The notes under the pieces: generated by a model
The model's input: the letters and a program-made list of their open reading frames with translations, nothing else
Database searches by the model: none
Told to the model about the DNA's origin: nothing
Origin: Archangium sp.
GTDB lineage: Bacteria > Myxococcota > Myxococcia > Myxococcales > Myxococcaceae
Assembly (NCBI GenBank): GCA_022843845.1
Contig: JALHMW010000013.1
Span: 1-64,000, forward strand
DNA length: 64,000 bases
Reading direction: 5' to 3'
Shown here: in pieces, positions 48,114-64,000 of the stretch
How positions within the stretch are numbered: the stretch's first letter is position 1
How the letters are laid out: each line of letters begins with the position of its first letter
Program-made: the position numbers and the translations under genes

Positions 48114-50300
48114 TCACACCCGCTCGACCGAGTGCACTCCGGTGAGCTTCTCGATGCTGCGGATGAGATCGTTGAGCTGCTTGAGGTCCGAGATCACGCA
48201 CTCGAAGGTGTTCACCGCGCGATCGTCGCCGGTCACCCGGCAGTTCGCCTGCGAGATGTTGACGCCCTTCTTCGAGAAGATCTGCGACATGTCGGCGAGC
48301 AACCCCGGGCGATCGACCGTCATCACGCGCAAGGTGACGGCCCGCTTGAAGGCGCCCTTCACGTCCCACGCGACGTCGACTTTGCGCTCGGGATCGGTCG
48401 CGCGCGCCTTCTCGCAGCCGGCCTGATGAACGGTGACGCCGCGGCCGCGGGTGATGAAGCCGACGATCGCGTCTCCGGGCACCGGGTTGCAGCAGCGCCC
48501 GAAGCGCACCAGCACGTCGTCGATGCCGCCGATGGTGACGCCGCCGCTCGCCTTGCGGCCGATCGCGCGCTTGGCGAGATCGGTCATCTGAGAGAACAGC
48601 CCTGACGGGCTCGAGGTCGACGGCGCTGGCTGTTCGCGCACCTCGGCGACCTTCTCGGCGGGCAACAGCAGCTCGACCAGCTGGCTCGGCTGAATCTTTC
48701 CGTACCCGACCGCCACCAGCACGTCTTCTTCGGTCTTGAGCCCGTAGCCCTCGAGGTGCGGCTTCAGCTCGCCGTTCTTGATCACCTTGTTGAGGTTCAA
48801 GCTGAAGCGCTTGAACTCGCGCTCGACCAGCTCGCGGCCCAGCGCCATCGACTTCTCGCGCTGCTGCTCCTTGATGAACGCGCGGATCTTCTGCTGCGCG
48901 CGGCTCGTCTTGACGAAGGTGAGCCAGTCTTTCGACGGGTGCGCCTGCGGGCTGGTCAGCACCTCGATCTGATCGCCGTTCTTCAGCTTGTACCGGAGCG
49001 GAACGATCTTGCCGTTCACCTTCGCGCCGACGCACTTCTCGCCGACGGCCGAGTGCACCGAGTAGGCGAAGTCGACCGGCGTGGCGTCGCGCGGCAGGCT
49101 CTTGACGTCACCACGCGGCGTGAAGACGAAGACCTCGTCGGTGAAGAGATCGACCTTCACCGTGTCGAGGAACTCCTTCGGGTCCTTCAGATCCTGCTGC
49201 CACTCGAGCAGCTGCCGCAGCCACGCGAACTTCTCGTCGTCGGTCGCGAGCGCGGTCTTGCCTTCCTTGTAGGCCCAGTGCGCGGCGATGCCTTCTTCGG
49301 CGACCCGGTGCATCTCTTCGGTGCGGATCTGAATCTCGATGCGCTCCGAGAGCGGGCCGATCACCGTCGTGTGCAACGACTGGTACATGTTCGCCTTGGG
49401 AATGGCGATGAAGTCCTTGAAGCGGCCGGGCACCGGCTTCCACTGCTGGTGCATCAGGCCGAGCGCGCCGTAGCACTGCCCCACGTCGTGGGTGATCACC
49501 CGGAAGGCGATCACGTCGGGCACCTGATCGAAGTCGATGCCCTGCGAGCGCATCTTCTTGTGAATCGAATACATGTGCTTGAAGCGGCCGGTGACCTGCG
49601 CGGTGATGCCCGACTCCTTGAGCCTGCCGGTGATCAGCGCCACCACGTCGTCGATGTACTTCTCGCGGTCCTTCTTCTTGCGATTGATGCGCGCGTCGAG
49701 CTCGAAGAAGTCCTTCGGGCGCGTGTAGCGGAACGAGAGATCTTCAAGCTCCGTCTTGATCCACGAGATGCCGAGCCGATTGGCCAGGGGCGCGTAGATG
49801 TCGAGCGTCTCTTGAGCGATGCGCGCCTGCTTCTCTTCGCTCATGTGCTCGAGCGTGCGCATGTTGTGGGTGCGGTCGGCGAGCTTCACCAGGATGACAC
49901 GAATGTCCTGGGCCATCGCGACCAGCATCTTGCGGAAGTTCTCGGCCTGCTTCTCTTCCTGCGACAGCTGCTGAGACGCCGAGAACTTCGAGAGCTTGGT
50001 GACGCCGTCGACGATCGCCGCGATCTCGGCGCCGAACAGCTCGCGAATCTCTTCGACCGTCGCGAGCGTGTCTTCGACGGTGTCGTGCAGCAGGCCTGCG
50101 ACGATCGAAGCCTCATCGAGGCGCAGCTGCGCCAACAGGCCGGCGACCTCGAGCGGATGAATCAGATAGGGCTCGCCAGACTTGCGAACCTGACCCTGAT
50201 GCACCTTCGCCGAATAGACGTAGGCCTTCTTGATGATGTCGAGGTCGGGTGCCGGGTGGTACGACGACACCCTCGTCAAAATGTCGTTCAGCCGAATCAA
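48114..50300 (-). CDS. bifunctional RelA/SpoT (p)ppGpp synthetase/hydrolase
   Basis: HD (VAGLLHDTVEDTLATVEEI), synthetase (YQSLHTTVIGPLSERIEIQIRTEEMHRVAEEGIAAHW), TGS and ACT domains; TTG start at 50300 inferred. Confidence 0.95.
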   Translation of the reverse strand: MIRLNDILTRVSSYHPAPDLDIIKKAYVYSAKVHQGQVRKSGEPYLIHPLEVAGLLAQLRLDEASIVAGLLHDTVEDTLATVEEIRELFGAEIAAIVDGVTKLSKFSASQQLSQEEKQAENFRKMLVAMAQDIRVILVKLADRTHNMRTLEHMSEEKQARIAQETLDIYAPLANRLGISWIKTELEDLSFRYTRPKDFFELDARINRKKKDREKYIDDVVALITGRLKESGITAQVTGRFKHMYSIHKKMRSQGIDFDQVPDVIAFRVITHDVGQCYGALGLMHQQWKPVPGRFKDFIAIPKANMYQSLHTTVIGPLSERIEIQIRTEEMHRVAEEGIAAHWAYKEGKTALATDDEKFAWLRQLLEWQQDLKDPKEFLDTVKVDLFTDEVFVFTPRGDVKSLPRDATPVDFAYSVHSAVGEKCVGAKVNGKIVPLRYKLKNGDQIEVLTSPQAHPSKDWLTFVKTSRAQQKIRAFIKEQQREKSMALGRELVEREFKRFSLNLNKVIKNGELKPHLEGYGLKTEEDVLVAVGYGKIQPSQLVELLLPAEKVAEVREQPAPSTSSPSGLFSQMTDLAKRAIGRKASGGVTIGGIDDVLVRFGRCCNPVPGDAIVGFITRGRGVTVHQAGCEKARATDPERKVDVAWDVKGAFKRAVTLRVMTVDRPGLLADMSQIFSKKGVNISQANCRVTGDDRAVNTFECVISDLKQLNDLIRSIEKLTGVHSVERV

Positions 50301-50399
50301 ACGCTGTGATGCTAACACCCTGCTGCGGTGCTGCAATGCGTCAGCACGCACGAATCTGTTGCGCAAACACCCGGAAAGTCTGACTATCGACACCCCGTC

Positions 50400-51410
50400 A
50401 TGACGGCGTTCCTCACCAAATCGCTTGGAGTCGTCTGCCCGAGCTGTGACTTGCTCAACGTCGTGGGCGCCGTGCGCTGCATGTCGTGCGGGACTGGCAC
50501 CGACGGCGCCGCGAAGACGGATCAGTCGCCGAAGCTCGTGCCTCAGCAACCGCAGTCGATGAACGAGGGCTCGGACAAGACACCGACCGGCTCGACGCCG
50601 GTGCCGCTGAAGCCGGCCGAAGCGCCTCCGGGGTTGCGCCGCAGCGGGCCGAACCCCGTTCCTCAAGAGCTCGCGAGCGCTCCAGTCGCGCCCTCCTCGG
50701 GTCGCGGCGTTCCGGCGCGGCCGACGTTCCAGTCATCGGCAACGCCGCCTCCCCAGACGACGCCGGGCCCGAAGTTCGGCCTCACGGTGCTCGCCGGCCC
50801 CGCGCGGGGTCAACGCTTCCGGCTCGGCGCGACGGGCGCCCAGATCGGCCGGGCTCGCGGCGTCATCCTCTTCCCCGAAGATCCGTTCGTCTCTCCGCTC
50901 CACGCGACGCTCACGGTGCGCGACGGGAAGCTCTTCGTTCGTGACGAGAACAGCACCTCGGGCATCTACGCCAGCATCGCAGGGCAAGAGACGCTGCCCT
51001 CAGGCGGCTTGTTCTGCACGGGCCTGCGGCTGTTCCGTTACGTCGGCGCGATCGAGCCTGCACCGCCGTGGAACCGCGTCGACGTGCTGGTCTACGGCGC
51101 GCCCGTGCCGAACAGCGTGGTGCACTACGCGATCGAAGAGGTGCTCCTCGGCGATCGCCCCGGCCGGTGCATCATCACGCCTGGCCCGGTGCTCACCATC
51201 GGCCAGGGCCGCTGCGACTTCAGCTTCCCCAGCGACGAAGGCCTCGCGCCCCGTCACTGCGAGGTGGCGCCGCTGCCCACGGGCGCGATGATTCGCGATC
51301 TCTCGGGCGGGCTGGGCACCTTCGTTCGCATCGCAGGAGAGCGCCCGCTCAAGGCCGGCGATCGCGTTCGGGTCGGCCAGCAGACGCTTCAGGTCGAGCT
51401 GCTGAGCTGA
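50400..51410 (+). CDS. zinc-ribbon protein with two FHA domains
   Basis: VCPSCDLLNVVGAVRCMSCG; QIGRARGVILFPEDPFVSPLHATLTVRDGKLFVRDENSTSGIY; second FHA CDFSFPSDEGLAPRHCEVAPLPTGAMIRDLSGGLGTFVRI. Confidence 0.85.
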   Translation: MTAFLTKSLGVVCPSCDLLNVVGAVRCMSCGTGTDGAAKTDQSPKLVPQQPQSMNEGSDKTPTGSTPVPLKPAEAPPGLRRSGPNPVPQELASAPVAPSSGRGVPARPTFQSSATPPPQTTPGPKFGLTVLAGPARGQRFRLGATGAQIGRARGVILFPEDPFVSPLHATLTVRDGKLFVRDENSTSGIYASIAGQETLPSGGLFCTGLRLFRYVGAIEPAPPWNRVDVLVYGAPVPNSVVHYAIEEVLLGDRPGRCIITPGPVLTIGQGRCDFSFPSDEGLAPRHCEVAPLPTGAMIRDLSGGLGTFVRIAGERPLKAGDRVRVGQQTLQVELLS

Positions 51411-51413
51411 GCT

Positions 51414-51530
51414 GAGTTGCGTGGCGCCTGGATCGAGTCGCGCAGACTGGTTGAGCTGCGTGGCGGCCGGTTCGAGTCGAGCAGTCCGGCTGAGCTGCGT
51501 GGCGACGGAGCGAGTCGAGCAGCTGAGCGC
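51414..51530. repeat. 39-bp tandem repeat, three copies, intergenic
   Basis: gagytgcgtggcg...tcgagtcgmgcag... units start at 51414, 51453, 51492. Confidence 0.85.
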
Positions 51531-51575
51531 GTCGAGCGAACCGTTCGACCTCGACCCAGACAGACGACGCCGAGC

Positions 51576-53198
51576 CTAGGGCCCGAGCCGCTCGTCGATG
51601 TACTCGCGAACGACCTCGGCACCACCGGGGTTCATCTCGCGGTAGCGCCCCCACCACCCGCTCGTCTCGGTGCTCGCGCTCTCGAGTCGCGCGACCTCTC
51701 CGAGGCGGAGCGCTATCTCAGGCCGGGGATCCAGGCGCCAGGCCCGTTCGTATTCGCTGCTGGCCCTGCGGAAGTCGCCGCGAACGAACAGCTCGTCACC
51801 GGACGCGAGCGCCCTCTGCGCGTCGTCCTTTCGGCGTTCGATCTTCGGGATGTCCTGGTCCCAGAGGTTGCGCCTCGAGCCCCCGGGAATGGGAGCGTTG
51901 GAAGGCGGCTCAGCGGGCTCGCCCGGCACGAAGTGATCCTTCGACTGGTTGAGCACCTGGACTGCGTAGGCACCCGCGAGCAGCAGCGCGAGCAGCACCA
52001 GCACGACGGTGGCCACCTTGAAGACGAGCGCGCCGGTCCCTTCGACGGTGGTGCGCGCGACGTTGTGCGGCACCGAGGTCGGCATCGTCGACTGGCCCGG
52101 AGACGTCATGGGCTCGGGCGCGTGCTTGACCGTTTCATCGCGCTGCGACCACGGCGACGAGGGCATGCCCGGCGGCGGGCCGCTGACCTTCGTCTCCTGC
52201 TGATCGAGCGGCGTCACCTTGCGCGAGATCGGCGCGAGTGACGGCGCAGAGTGCGGGCCGGAGCGGCGACCCACGGCAGCCCGACGTTCCTTGTCGATGG
52301 CGAGCAGCTCGGCGCGGAACTGCTCTGCCGTCTGGGGGCGCTCGTCGGGGTTCTTCGACAGCGCCTTCATGATCAGGCGCTCCATCGCAGGGCTGATCCG
52401 CGCGTCTGGGCGGCGCCTGGTGGGCGGCGGTGGAATCTCGGTGAGGTGCTTGGTCGCGAAGCCGACGGCCGAGTCAGAGTCGAACGGCAACATGCCGCTG
52501 ACCAGCTGGTAGAGGATGACGCCGACGGCGTAGAGATCGGAGCGGTGGTCGAGCTTCGCGCCGCGCGCCTGCTCGGGAGACATGTACTCGGGCGTGCCGC
52601 AGACGAAGCCCGCACGGGTCAGGGCTGGCCCTTCTTCGTCGCTGCCGTCGACGATCTTCGCGATGCCGAAGTCGAGCACCTTCACGAAGTCGGGCTCGCT
52701 GCGGCCCTGCGACACCATGATGTTCTCTGGCTTCAGATCGCGGTGAATGACGCCGACGGAGTGTGCATCGGCGAGCGCCGAGAGCACCTGGCTCATCAAC
52801 CGCATCACGCGCGACTCGGGCAGCGGCCATTCACGCGAGAGAATCTGGTGCAGGTCCTTGCCCTGGACGTACTCCATGGCGATGTACATCGCGCCGTCGT
52901 CGGCCTGCCCGAAGTCGAGCACCGAGATGGAGTTGGGGTGGTTGAGCCGGCTGGCGGCTTTCGCCTCGCGCTGAAAACGAGCCACCGTCCGCTCGTCACC
53001 GAGCAGCGCCTGGCGAAGCACCTTGAGGACGACCGGTTTATCGAGGGCGAGCTGGGTGGCCTTGTAGACCTTGCCCATGCCTCCCTCGCCGATCATCTGC
53101 TCGACGCGGTACTTGCCGGCGAAGGTCCTTCCGATGGTGTCATCCGGTGGAGGCACGGCTGAGTGAATGCTTCCACCTTTGAGCCCCAATCGCCACAC
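51576..53198 (-). CDS. Ser/Thr protein kinase with C-terminal TM segment and TPR-like tail
   Basis: YRVEQMIGEGGMGKVYKATQLALDKPVVLKVLR; VIHRDLKPENIMV; DFGIAKIVDG; TM VFKVATVVLVLLALLLAGAYAV. Confidence 0.93.
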   Translation of the reverse strand: MWRLGLKGGSIHSAVPPPDDTIGRTFAGKYRVEQMIGEGGMGKVYKATQLALDKPVVLKVLRQALLGDERTVARFQREAKAASRLNHPNSISVLDFGQADDGAMYIAMEYVQGKDLHQILSREWPLPESRVMRLMSQVLSALADAHSVGVIHRDLKPENIMVSQGRSEPDFVKVLDFGIAKIVDGSDEEGPALTRAGFVCGTPEYMSPEQARGAKLDHRSDLYAVGVILYQLVSGMLPFDSDSAVGFATKHLTEIPPPPTRRRPDARISPAMERLIMKALSKNPDERPQTAEQFRAELLAIDKERRAAVGRRSGPHSAPSLAPISRKVTPLDQQETKVSGPPPGMPSSPWSQRDETVKHAPEPMTSPGQSTMPTSVPHNVARTTVEGTGALVFKVATVVLVLLALLLAGAYAVQVLNQSKDHFVPGEPAEPPSNAPIPGGSRRNLWDQDIPKIERRKDDAQRALASGDELFVRGDFRRASSEYERAWRLDPRPEIALRLGEVARLESASTETSGWWGRYREMNPGGAEVVREYIDERLGP

Positions 53199-53238
53199 GA
53201 TTCACAGGGGTGGAACTGTCGTGCTACGCAGTGTCGCG

Positions 53239-53895
53239 ATGGCGAATCGTCCGCGAGTGGCTGTGCGAGTGGTGCGTGCCGATGGTGGGCCCGAGTCCGT
53301 CATTCCCTTGCGGGGCGACGTGATGTTGTGTGGGCGCAACGGCGATCTCTCTCTGACCGACGACCCGTTCGTCGCCGACACCCAGATGCGCCTGTTCTTC
53401 TCGGGCAACCGGCTGGCCGTCGAAGACGTGGGCGGGGGCAACGGGGTGTTCGCGCGGCTGGCTCCCGGCATCGAGCGCGAGGTGGCGAGCGGCGGTGAGG
53501 TTCGGCTGGGGCGTCAGCGCCTGGTGATCGAGCCGGTGCCGGTGTTGAGCCCGGGCGACGATGGCGCGACGGCGTGGGGATCTCCGGACTCGGGTTTCCG
53601 CTTCCGCATGGTGCAGTTGATGGAAGGCGGCACCCGTGGCGCCTCGTACCCGCTCAAAGACGGCGACAACCTCGTCGGCCGTGAGGCGGGCGACATCGTG
53701 TTCCCCACCGACGGCTTCGTCTCGTCGAGCCACGCCACCCTGCACGTGGCGACCGATCGCGTGCTGATTCGCGACGGCATTCGCGACAAGCACTCGTCCA
53801 ATGGCACCTTCCTGCGCCTGACCGCGCCTGCGTTCGTCGAGAACGGCGATCAGTTCCTCATCGGCCGGCAGCTCGTGCGCGTCGAGATGAACTGA
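53239..53895 (+). CDS. double FHA domain protein
   Basis: VMLCGRNGDLSLTDDPFVADTQMRLFF; NLVGREAGDIVFPTDGFVSSSHATLHVATDRVLIRDGIRDKHSSNGTFLRL. Confidence 0.88.
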   Translation: MANRPRVAVRVVRADGGPESVIPLRGDVMLCGRNGDLSLTDDPFVADTQMRLFFSGNRLAVEDVGGGNGVFARLAPGIEREVASGGEVRLGRQRLVIEPVPVLSPGDDGATAWGSPDSGFRFRMVQLMEGGTRGASYPLKDGDNLVGREAGDIVFPTDGFVSSSHATLHVATDRVLIRDGIRDKHSSNGTFLRLTAPAFVENGDQFLIGRQLVRVEMN

Positions 53896-53912
53896 AGCTT
53901 CGCCTGCGCTGG

Positions 53913-53948
53913 GGCACCGCCGGGAGCCAGGAGCTCCTCGACGGTGCC
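53913..53948. terminator. hairpin between convergent FHA and dksA-like genes
   Basis: GGCACCG...CGGTGCC with an inner stem; no clear U-tract. Confidence 0.4.
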
Positions 53949-53976
53949 GCGCTTCAAAGGCCCAGCCGCACAGCCG

Positions 53977-54357
53977 TCAGCCGTACGACTTTTCCTTCTT
54001 CTCCTGCTCTTCCTTGCAGCGAATGCAGAGCGTCGTCACTGGCCGCGCCTCGAGGCGCTTGACGCTGATGGGCTCTTCGCAGCGCTCGCACAGCCCAAAC
54101 GAGCCGTCAGTGATGCGCTGAAGCGCCTTGTTGATCTTCGCGAGCAACAGCTTCTCGCGATCGAGCAGGCGGAACGCCATCGACTGCGCGTACTCGCTCG
54201 AGGCCTGATCGATCTCGTCAGGCAGATCGTCGGTATCGAAGTTCGACTCCTCCTCCATCGTCTTGCGTGCCTTGGCGAGGATCGCCGTGCGGCTATCCTC
54301 GAGCATCTTCTTGAAGCGCTTCAGGTCCTTCGCGCCCAGCGTTCCTCGTTCAGACAT
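53977..54357 (-). CDS. DksA/TraR C4 zinc-finger family protein
   Basis: MSERGTLGAKDLKRFKKMLEDSRTAILAKARKTMEEE; GLCERCEEPISVKRLEARPVTTLCIRCKEEQEKKEK. Confidence 0.92.
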   Translation of the reverse strand: MSERGTLGAKDLKRFKKMLEDSRTAILAKARKTMEEESNFDTDDLPDEIDQASSEYAQSMAFRLLDREKLLLAKINKALQRITDGSFGLCERCEEPISVKRLEARPVTTLCIRCKEEQEKKEKSYG

Positions 54358-54479
54358 GGGTCGAAAAGTTCTCCGGCTGCGGGAAAAAAGGCGCGGAACT
54401 GTGTGGCAGGCGCTCCGCAGTGTCAAGCAATGTCGAATTAACCCTTTGAAATCACGCCTATCGAGTAGACTCCGCTCCA

Positions 54480-55361
54480 ATGTCGGACTTGGCACGCTTC
54501 GATCGGGAGTTCCTCAAGGCAGCGCTGGCCCTCGCGAACAGCTCGGAGGTCAACCACGTGCTGCACATCAGCGACGTGCTGCTGGCCCCTGCTGACCTGC
54601 GTGGGCGAAAGGCGCGAAAGAAGCTGCTCTACGCGGTGAGCTCCGAGGCGCTGGCGGCCGAGCTGACGGCCAAAAAAGAGCGCGTCGTCGTCATTCCCTC
54701 GTACGACTACTCGCGCACCGAGCGCGTGAAGATGGCGGTCGTCTCTGCGCTGAGCCAGGGCTTCTTCAAAGAGGGCGACCTGGTGCTGTGCATGACGGGC
54801 CGCATCGGCCGCCACATCGACACGCTCATGCAGATGCGCATCGGTGGCAGCCTCGACGATCGGGTCGCCATCGAGGGCGTGAAGCTGGGCGACGAGTTCA
54901 ACTCGCAGGTCGTCGACGCGCTCATTCAGCTGGCCCTGCAGATCGGCCAGGAGGGGTTCGAGGGCCACCCCATCGGCACCATCATCTGCATCGGCGATCA
55001 CACCACGGTGCTCGAGACCAGCCGGCAGCTCACCATCAACCCGTTTCAGGGGCTCTCGGAGGCCGAGCGCAACGTGCTCGACCCGAAGATCCGCGAGGCC
55101 ATCAAGAACTTCTCGGTGCTCGACGGAGCCTTCATCATTCGTGAAGACGGCGTGGTGCTGGCCGCGGGCCGGTACCTCTCGTCGAAGGACGACGACGTGA
55201 AGATTCCCCTGGGGCTCGGCGCCAGACACGCCGCAGCCGCAGGCATCACGGCGACGACCAAGTGCATCTCGCTCGTGGTCAGCCAGACCTCGGGCGCGGT
55301 GCGGCTGTTCAAGGACGGCTCCATCGTGCTCGAGCTGCACCAGACGGCGCGCCGCAACTAG
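54480..55361 (+). CDS. DacZ-like diadenylate cyclase (N-terminal pyruvate-kinase-C-like domain plus DAC domain)
   Basis: VVVIPSYDYSRTERVKMAVVSALSQGFFKEGDLVLCMTGRIG; DGAFIIREDGVVLAAGRYLSSKDDDVKIPLGLGARHAAAAGITATTKCISLVVSQTSGAVRLFKDG. Confidence 0.8.
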   Translation: MSDLARFDREFLKAALALANSSEVNHVLHISDVLLAPADLRGRKARKKLLYAVSSEALAAELTAKKERVVVIPSYDYSRTERVKMAVVSALSQGFFKEGDLVLCMTGRIGRHIDTLMQMRIGGSLDDRVAIEGVKLGDEFNSQVVDALIQLALQIGQEGFEGHPIGTIICIGDHTTVLETSRQLTINPFQGLSEAERNVLDPKIREAIKNFSVLDGAFIIREDGVVLAAGRYLSSKDDDVKIPLGLGARHAAAAGITATTKCISLVVSQTSGAVRLFKDGSIVLELHQTARRN

Positions 55362-55395
55362 GCCTCTTCTCCTTCCCCTCAACAAGGACCTCCAC

Positions 55396-55716
55396 ATGGG
55401 AATGATCAAGTTCGAAGTGCCCTCGACGGTGCCAGTGGAAGACTCGAAGAAGCGCGTCGAAGCACTGCTCTCGTACTGGAACCGCAAGTACGGCATCACC
55501 TCGTCGTGGAACGGCATGAAGGCGACGATGAAGGGCAAGGCCGTCGGCGTCACCATCGACGGCAACCTCGAGGTGCTCGCGAACAAGATCTCGGGAGAGG
55601 CGAGCGACCCCGGCATGTTGCTGCGCGGGCAGGCCCAGAAGTACCTGACGCGAAAGTTCTCGGAGTACCTCGACGGCTCCCGTTCGCTCGATGACATTCG
55701 TGGGAAGGAAGACTGA
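55396..55716 (+). CDS. polyhydroxyalkanoic acid system family protein
   Basis: 106 aa; KRVEALLSYWNRKYGITSSWNGMKATMKGKAVGVTIDGNLEVLANKI. Confidence 0.7.
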   Translation: MGMIKFEVPSTVPVEDSKKRVEALLSYWNRKYGITSSWNGMKATMKGKAVGVTIDGNLEVLANKISGEASDPGMLLRGQAQKYLTRKFSEYLDGSRSLDDIRGKED

Positions 55717-55783
55717 GCTACAGTCTTCGTGCCTGCGGTTCGCTCGTTGAATCTGGCAACCCCGCCCATCTCGAGGTTCACAC

Positions 55784-58747
<2,964 letters not shown>

Positions 58748-58783
58748 ACACCGCGGCGCCGAGGGCGCCCGTCTCGTTTCAAC

Positions 58784-59791
58784 GTGGGGAGTGGGATGAC
58801 GCTTCAGCGATGGGCAGTGACGGTGATCGTGGTGGCGCTGAGCTCGACGGCGATCGCTCAGGGCGCGGAGCAGGAGCGTCCGTGGGCCAGGGGAGTCGCT
58901 CCGTCGGCGCAGAAGCAGGCGCTCGAGATCTTCCGGCTCGGCAACGCCGCCCTGAAGGAGTCGCAGTGGCGCGCCGCGAGTGAGCGTTACCGTGAGGCGC
59001 TCGCCCTCTGGGACCACCCGGCCATCAGCTACAACCTCGCGCTCGCGCTGCTGCAGCTCGATCAACCCATCGAGACGTACCAACGGCTCGAGGCCGCGCT
59101 GAAGTACGGCGCGGCGCCGCTCGACGCCGACAAGTACGAGCAGGCGCAGCGGTACCGCGCGCTCATCGACAAGCAGGTGGCGCGGGTCGAGCTGCGGTGT
59201 GACGTCGAGGGGGCCGTCGTGAAGCTCAACGGCCAGCAGGTGCTGATCGGGCCGGGCGCGTACAAGGGCATGGTGCGGGCGGGAGCGATCACCGTCATCG
59301 CCTCGAAAGAGGGCTTCCTCACCAACGAGCAGAACCCGACGCTGCTCGGCGGCGAGACGCGCACCATCGAGCTGGCGCTGAGCGCGGCCGAGCAGGCCGT
59401 GGAGTATCGTCGGCTCTTTGCCGCGTGGATTCCCTTCGCGGTGCTCGGCGCAGGCGCGGCACTCGCGGCTGGTGGCGTCGGGCTGCACCTGTCGGCCCGG
59501 AACCAGTTCGCGGCGTACGATCGCGGCGTCGAAGGCTGCGTCGACGTCTCCACCGGCGGCTGCGTGCCCTCGCTCGATCTCGCGGCGCTCCGATCGCAAG
59601 GCCAGGGCCAGCAGGCGGGCGCCATGGTGCTCTACGGCATCGGTGGCGCGGCCATCGCTGCCGGCGCGGTGTTGCTCTACGTGAACCGTCCGCAGCCGTA
59701 CCGCGCCGACGTGAAAGTGGAGTCTGCGCTCCTCCTCGTGCCCTCTGTCGGCCCCAACGGCGCCGGCGCCACGCTCCTCCTGAGCTTCTGA
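58784..59791 (+). CDS. TPR/PEGA-like membrane protein
   Basis: Signal peptide; NAALKESQWRAASERYREALALWDHPAISYNLALALLQL; PEGA-like VEGAVVKLNGQQVLIGPGAYKGMVRAGAITVIASKEGFL; two C-terminal TM. Confidence 0.7.
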   Translation: MGSGMTLQRWAVTVIVVALSSTAIAQGAEQERPWARGVAPSAQKQALEIFRLGNAALKESQWRAASERYREALALWDHPAISYNLALALLQLDQPIETYQRLEAALKYGAAPLDADKYEQAQRYRALIDKQVARVELRCDVEGAVVKLNGQQVLIGPGAYKGMVRAGAITVIASKEGFLTNEQNPTLLGGETRTIELALSAAEQAVEYRRLFAAWIPFAVLGAGAALAAGGVGLHLSARNQFAAYDRGVEGCVDVSTGGCVPSLDLAALRSQGQGQQAGAMVLYGIGGAAIAAGAVLLYVNRPQPYRADVKVESALLLVPSVGPNGAGATLLLSF

Positions 59792-59795
59792 CACC

Positions 59796-63503
<3,708 letters not shown>

Positions 63504-63571
63504 AGGGCCGAATCTCCTCGACTCGCAGGCGCGGGGATCGATTCCTCGCGCCGCGCGTTCCAAGGGGTACC

Positions 63572-64000
63572 TTGCGTTGGTTGCTCACCCTGCCCCTGCG
63601 GCTCTTCTGGAAGTTGTCCTTCGGCAAGAAGCTGGTGGTGATGGGGTGCGCGCCGCTGCTGGCGATCAACGGCGCGGTCGCCTTCTTCGGCAGCTCGGTG
63701 GTGTTCCCGCTGTCGCCCTTCTTCCTCGAGTCGAAAGCGCAGGCGTTGTCGGCGTACGCGAAGCACCGGCCGCTGTGTTTGCTCACGGGCCACGGCGATC
63801 TCGAGGAGCTGGCGACGGCAGCGGAGCGTCGACACGGGCTCCCCCGAGGCCTGATGTGGGCGATCGTGCAGACCGAGTCGGGCGGGCGCGCGCACCGCAT
63901 CTCGTTCGCCGGCGCGATGGGCCCCGCGCAGTTGATGCCTGGCACCGCTGCCCTGCTCGGCGTGAGAGATCCCTTCGATCCCCGACAGGCCATCGACGCC
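63572..64000 (+). CDS. lytic transglycosylase SLT-domain protein (partial)
   Basis: Manual translation of the + strand: LRWLLTLPLRLFWKLSFGKKLVVMGCAPLL...AAERRHGLPRGLMWAIVQTESGGRAHRISFAGAMGPAQLMPGTAALLGVRDPFDPRQAIDA; start uncertain. Confidence 0.8.
   Translation, partial: MRWLLTLPLRLFWKLSFGKKLVVMGCAPLLAINGAVAFFGSSVVFPLSPFFLESKAQALSAYAKHRPLCLLTGHGDLEELATAAERRHGLPRGLMWAIVQTESGGRAHRISFAGAMGPAQLMPGTAALLGVRDPFDPRQAIDA

Overview
The window is a dense, high-GC bacterial chromosomal segment. The abundance of Gly/Ala-linker Cys-rich lipoproteins, DUF4215-type repeats, Ser/Thr kinases and FHA proteins, and a tig-clpP-clpX-lon region, points to Myxococcota (inference, not proven). Housekeeping content: tig, clpP, clpX, lon, rsmE, pepP, a relA/spoT homologue, dksA-like, lgt-like, yqgE-bolA-grx, ridA, a tviB/tviC-like nucleotide-sugar pair and four tRNAs (Leu-TAG, Lys-CTT, His-GTG, Arg-TCG). 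Most notable signals: (1) a 1.29-kb segment carrying one Cys-rich lipoprotein gene, flanked by a ~42-bp near-perfect direct repeat that duplicates the 3' end of a molybdopterin oxidoreductase gene; (2) an ATP-grasp (DUF4343/R2K-like) gene interrupted by one in-frame TAG and translationally coupled to an upstream 58-aa ORF, a possible peptide-modification pair; (3) a 10-cysteine lipoprotein module with nearly invariant spacing in three separate genes, one of which sits between clpP and clpX; (4) unusual fusions: DTW with a degenerate DEDD-exonuclease-like domain, M23 peptidase with bulb-type lectin, BFD-like Fe-S with a sarcosine-oxidase-beta-like DAO, and a Ser/Thr kinase with an nSTAND-like NTPase; (5) an FHA/kinase/FHA cluster with a 39-bp triplicated intergenic repeat; (6) a DacZ-like diadenylate cyclase next to dksA. 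All calls are by eye from the sequence and supplied translations; no database search was run.
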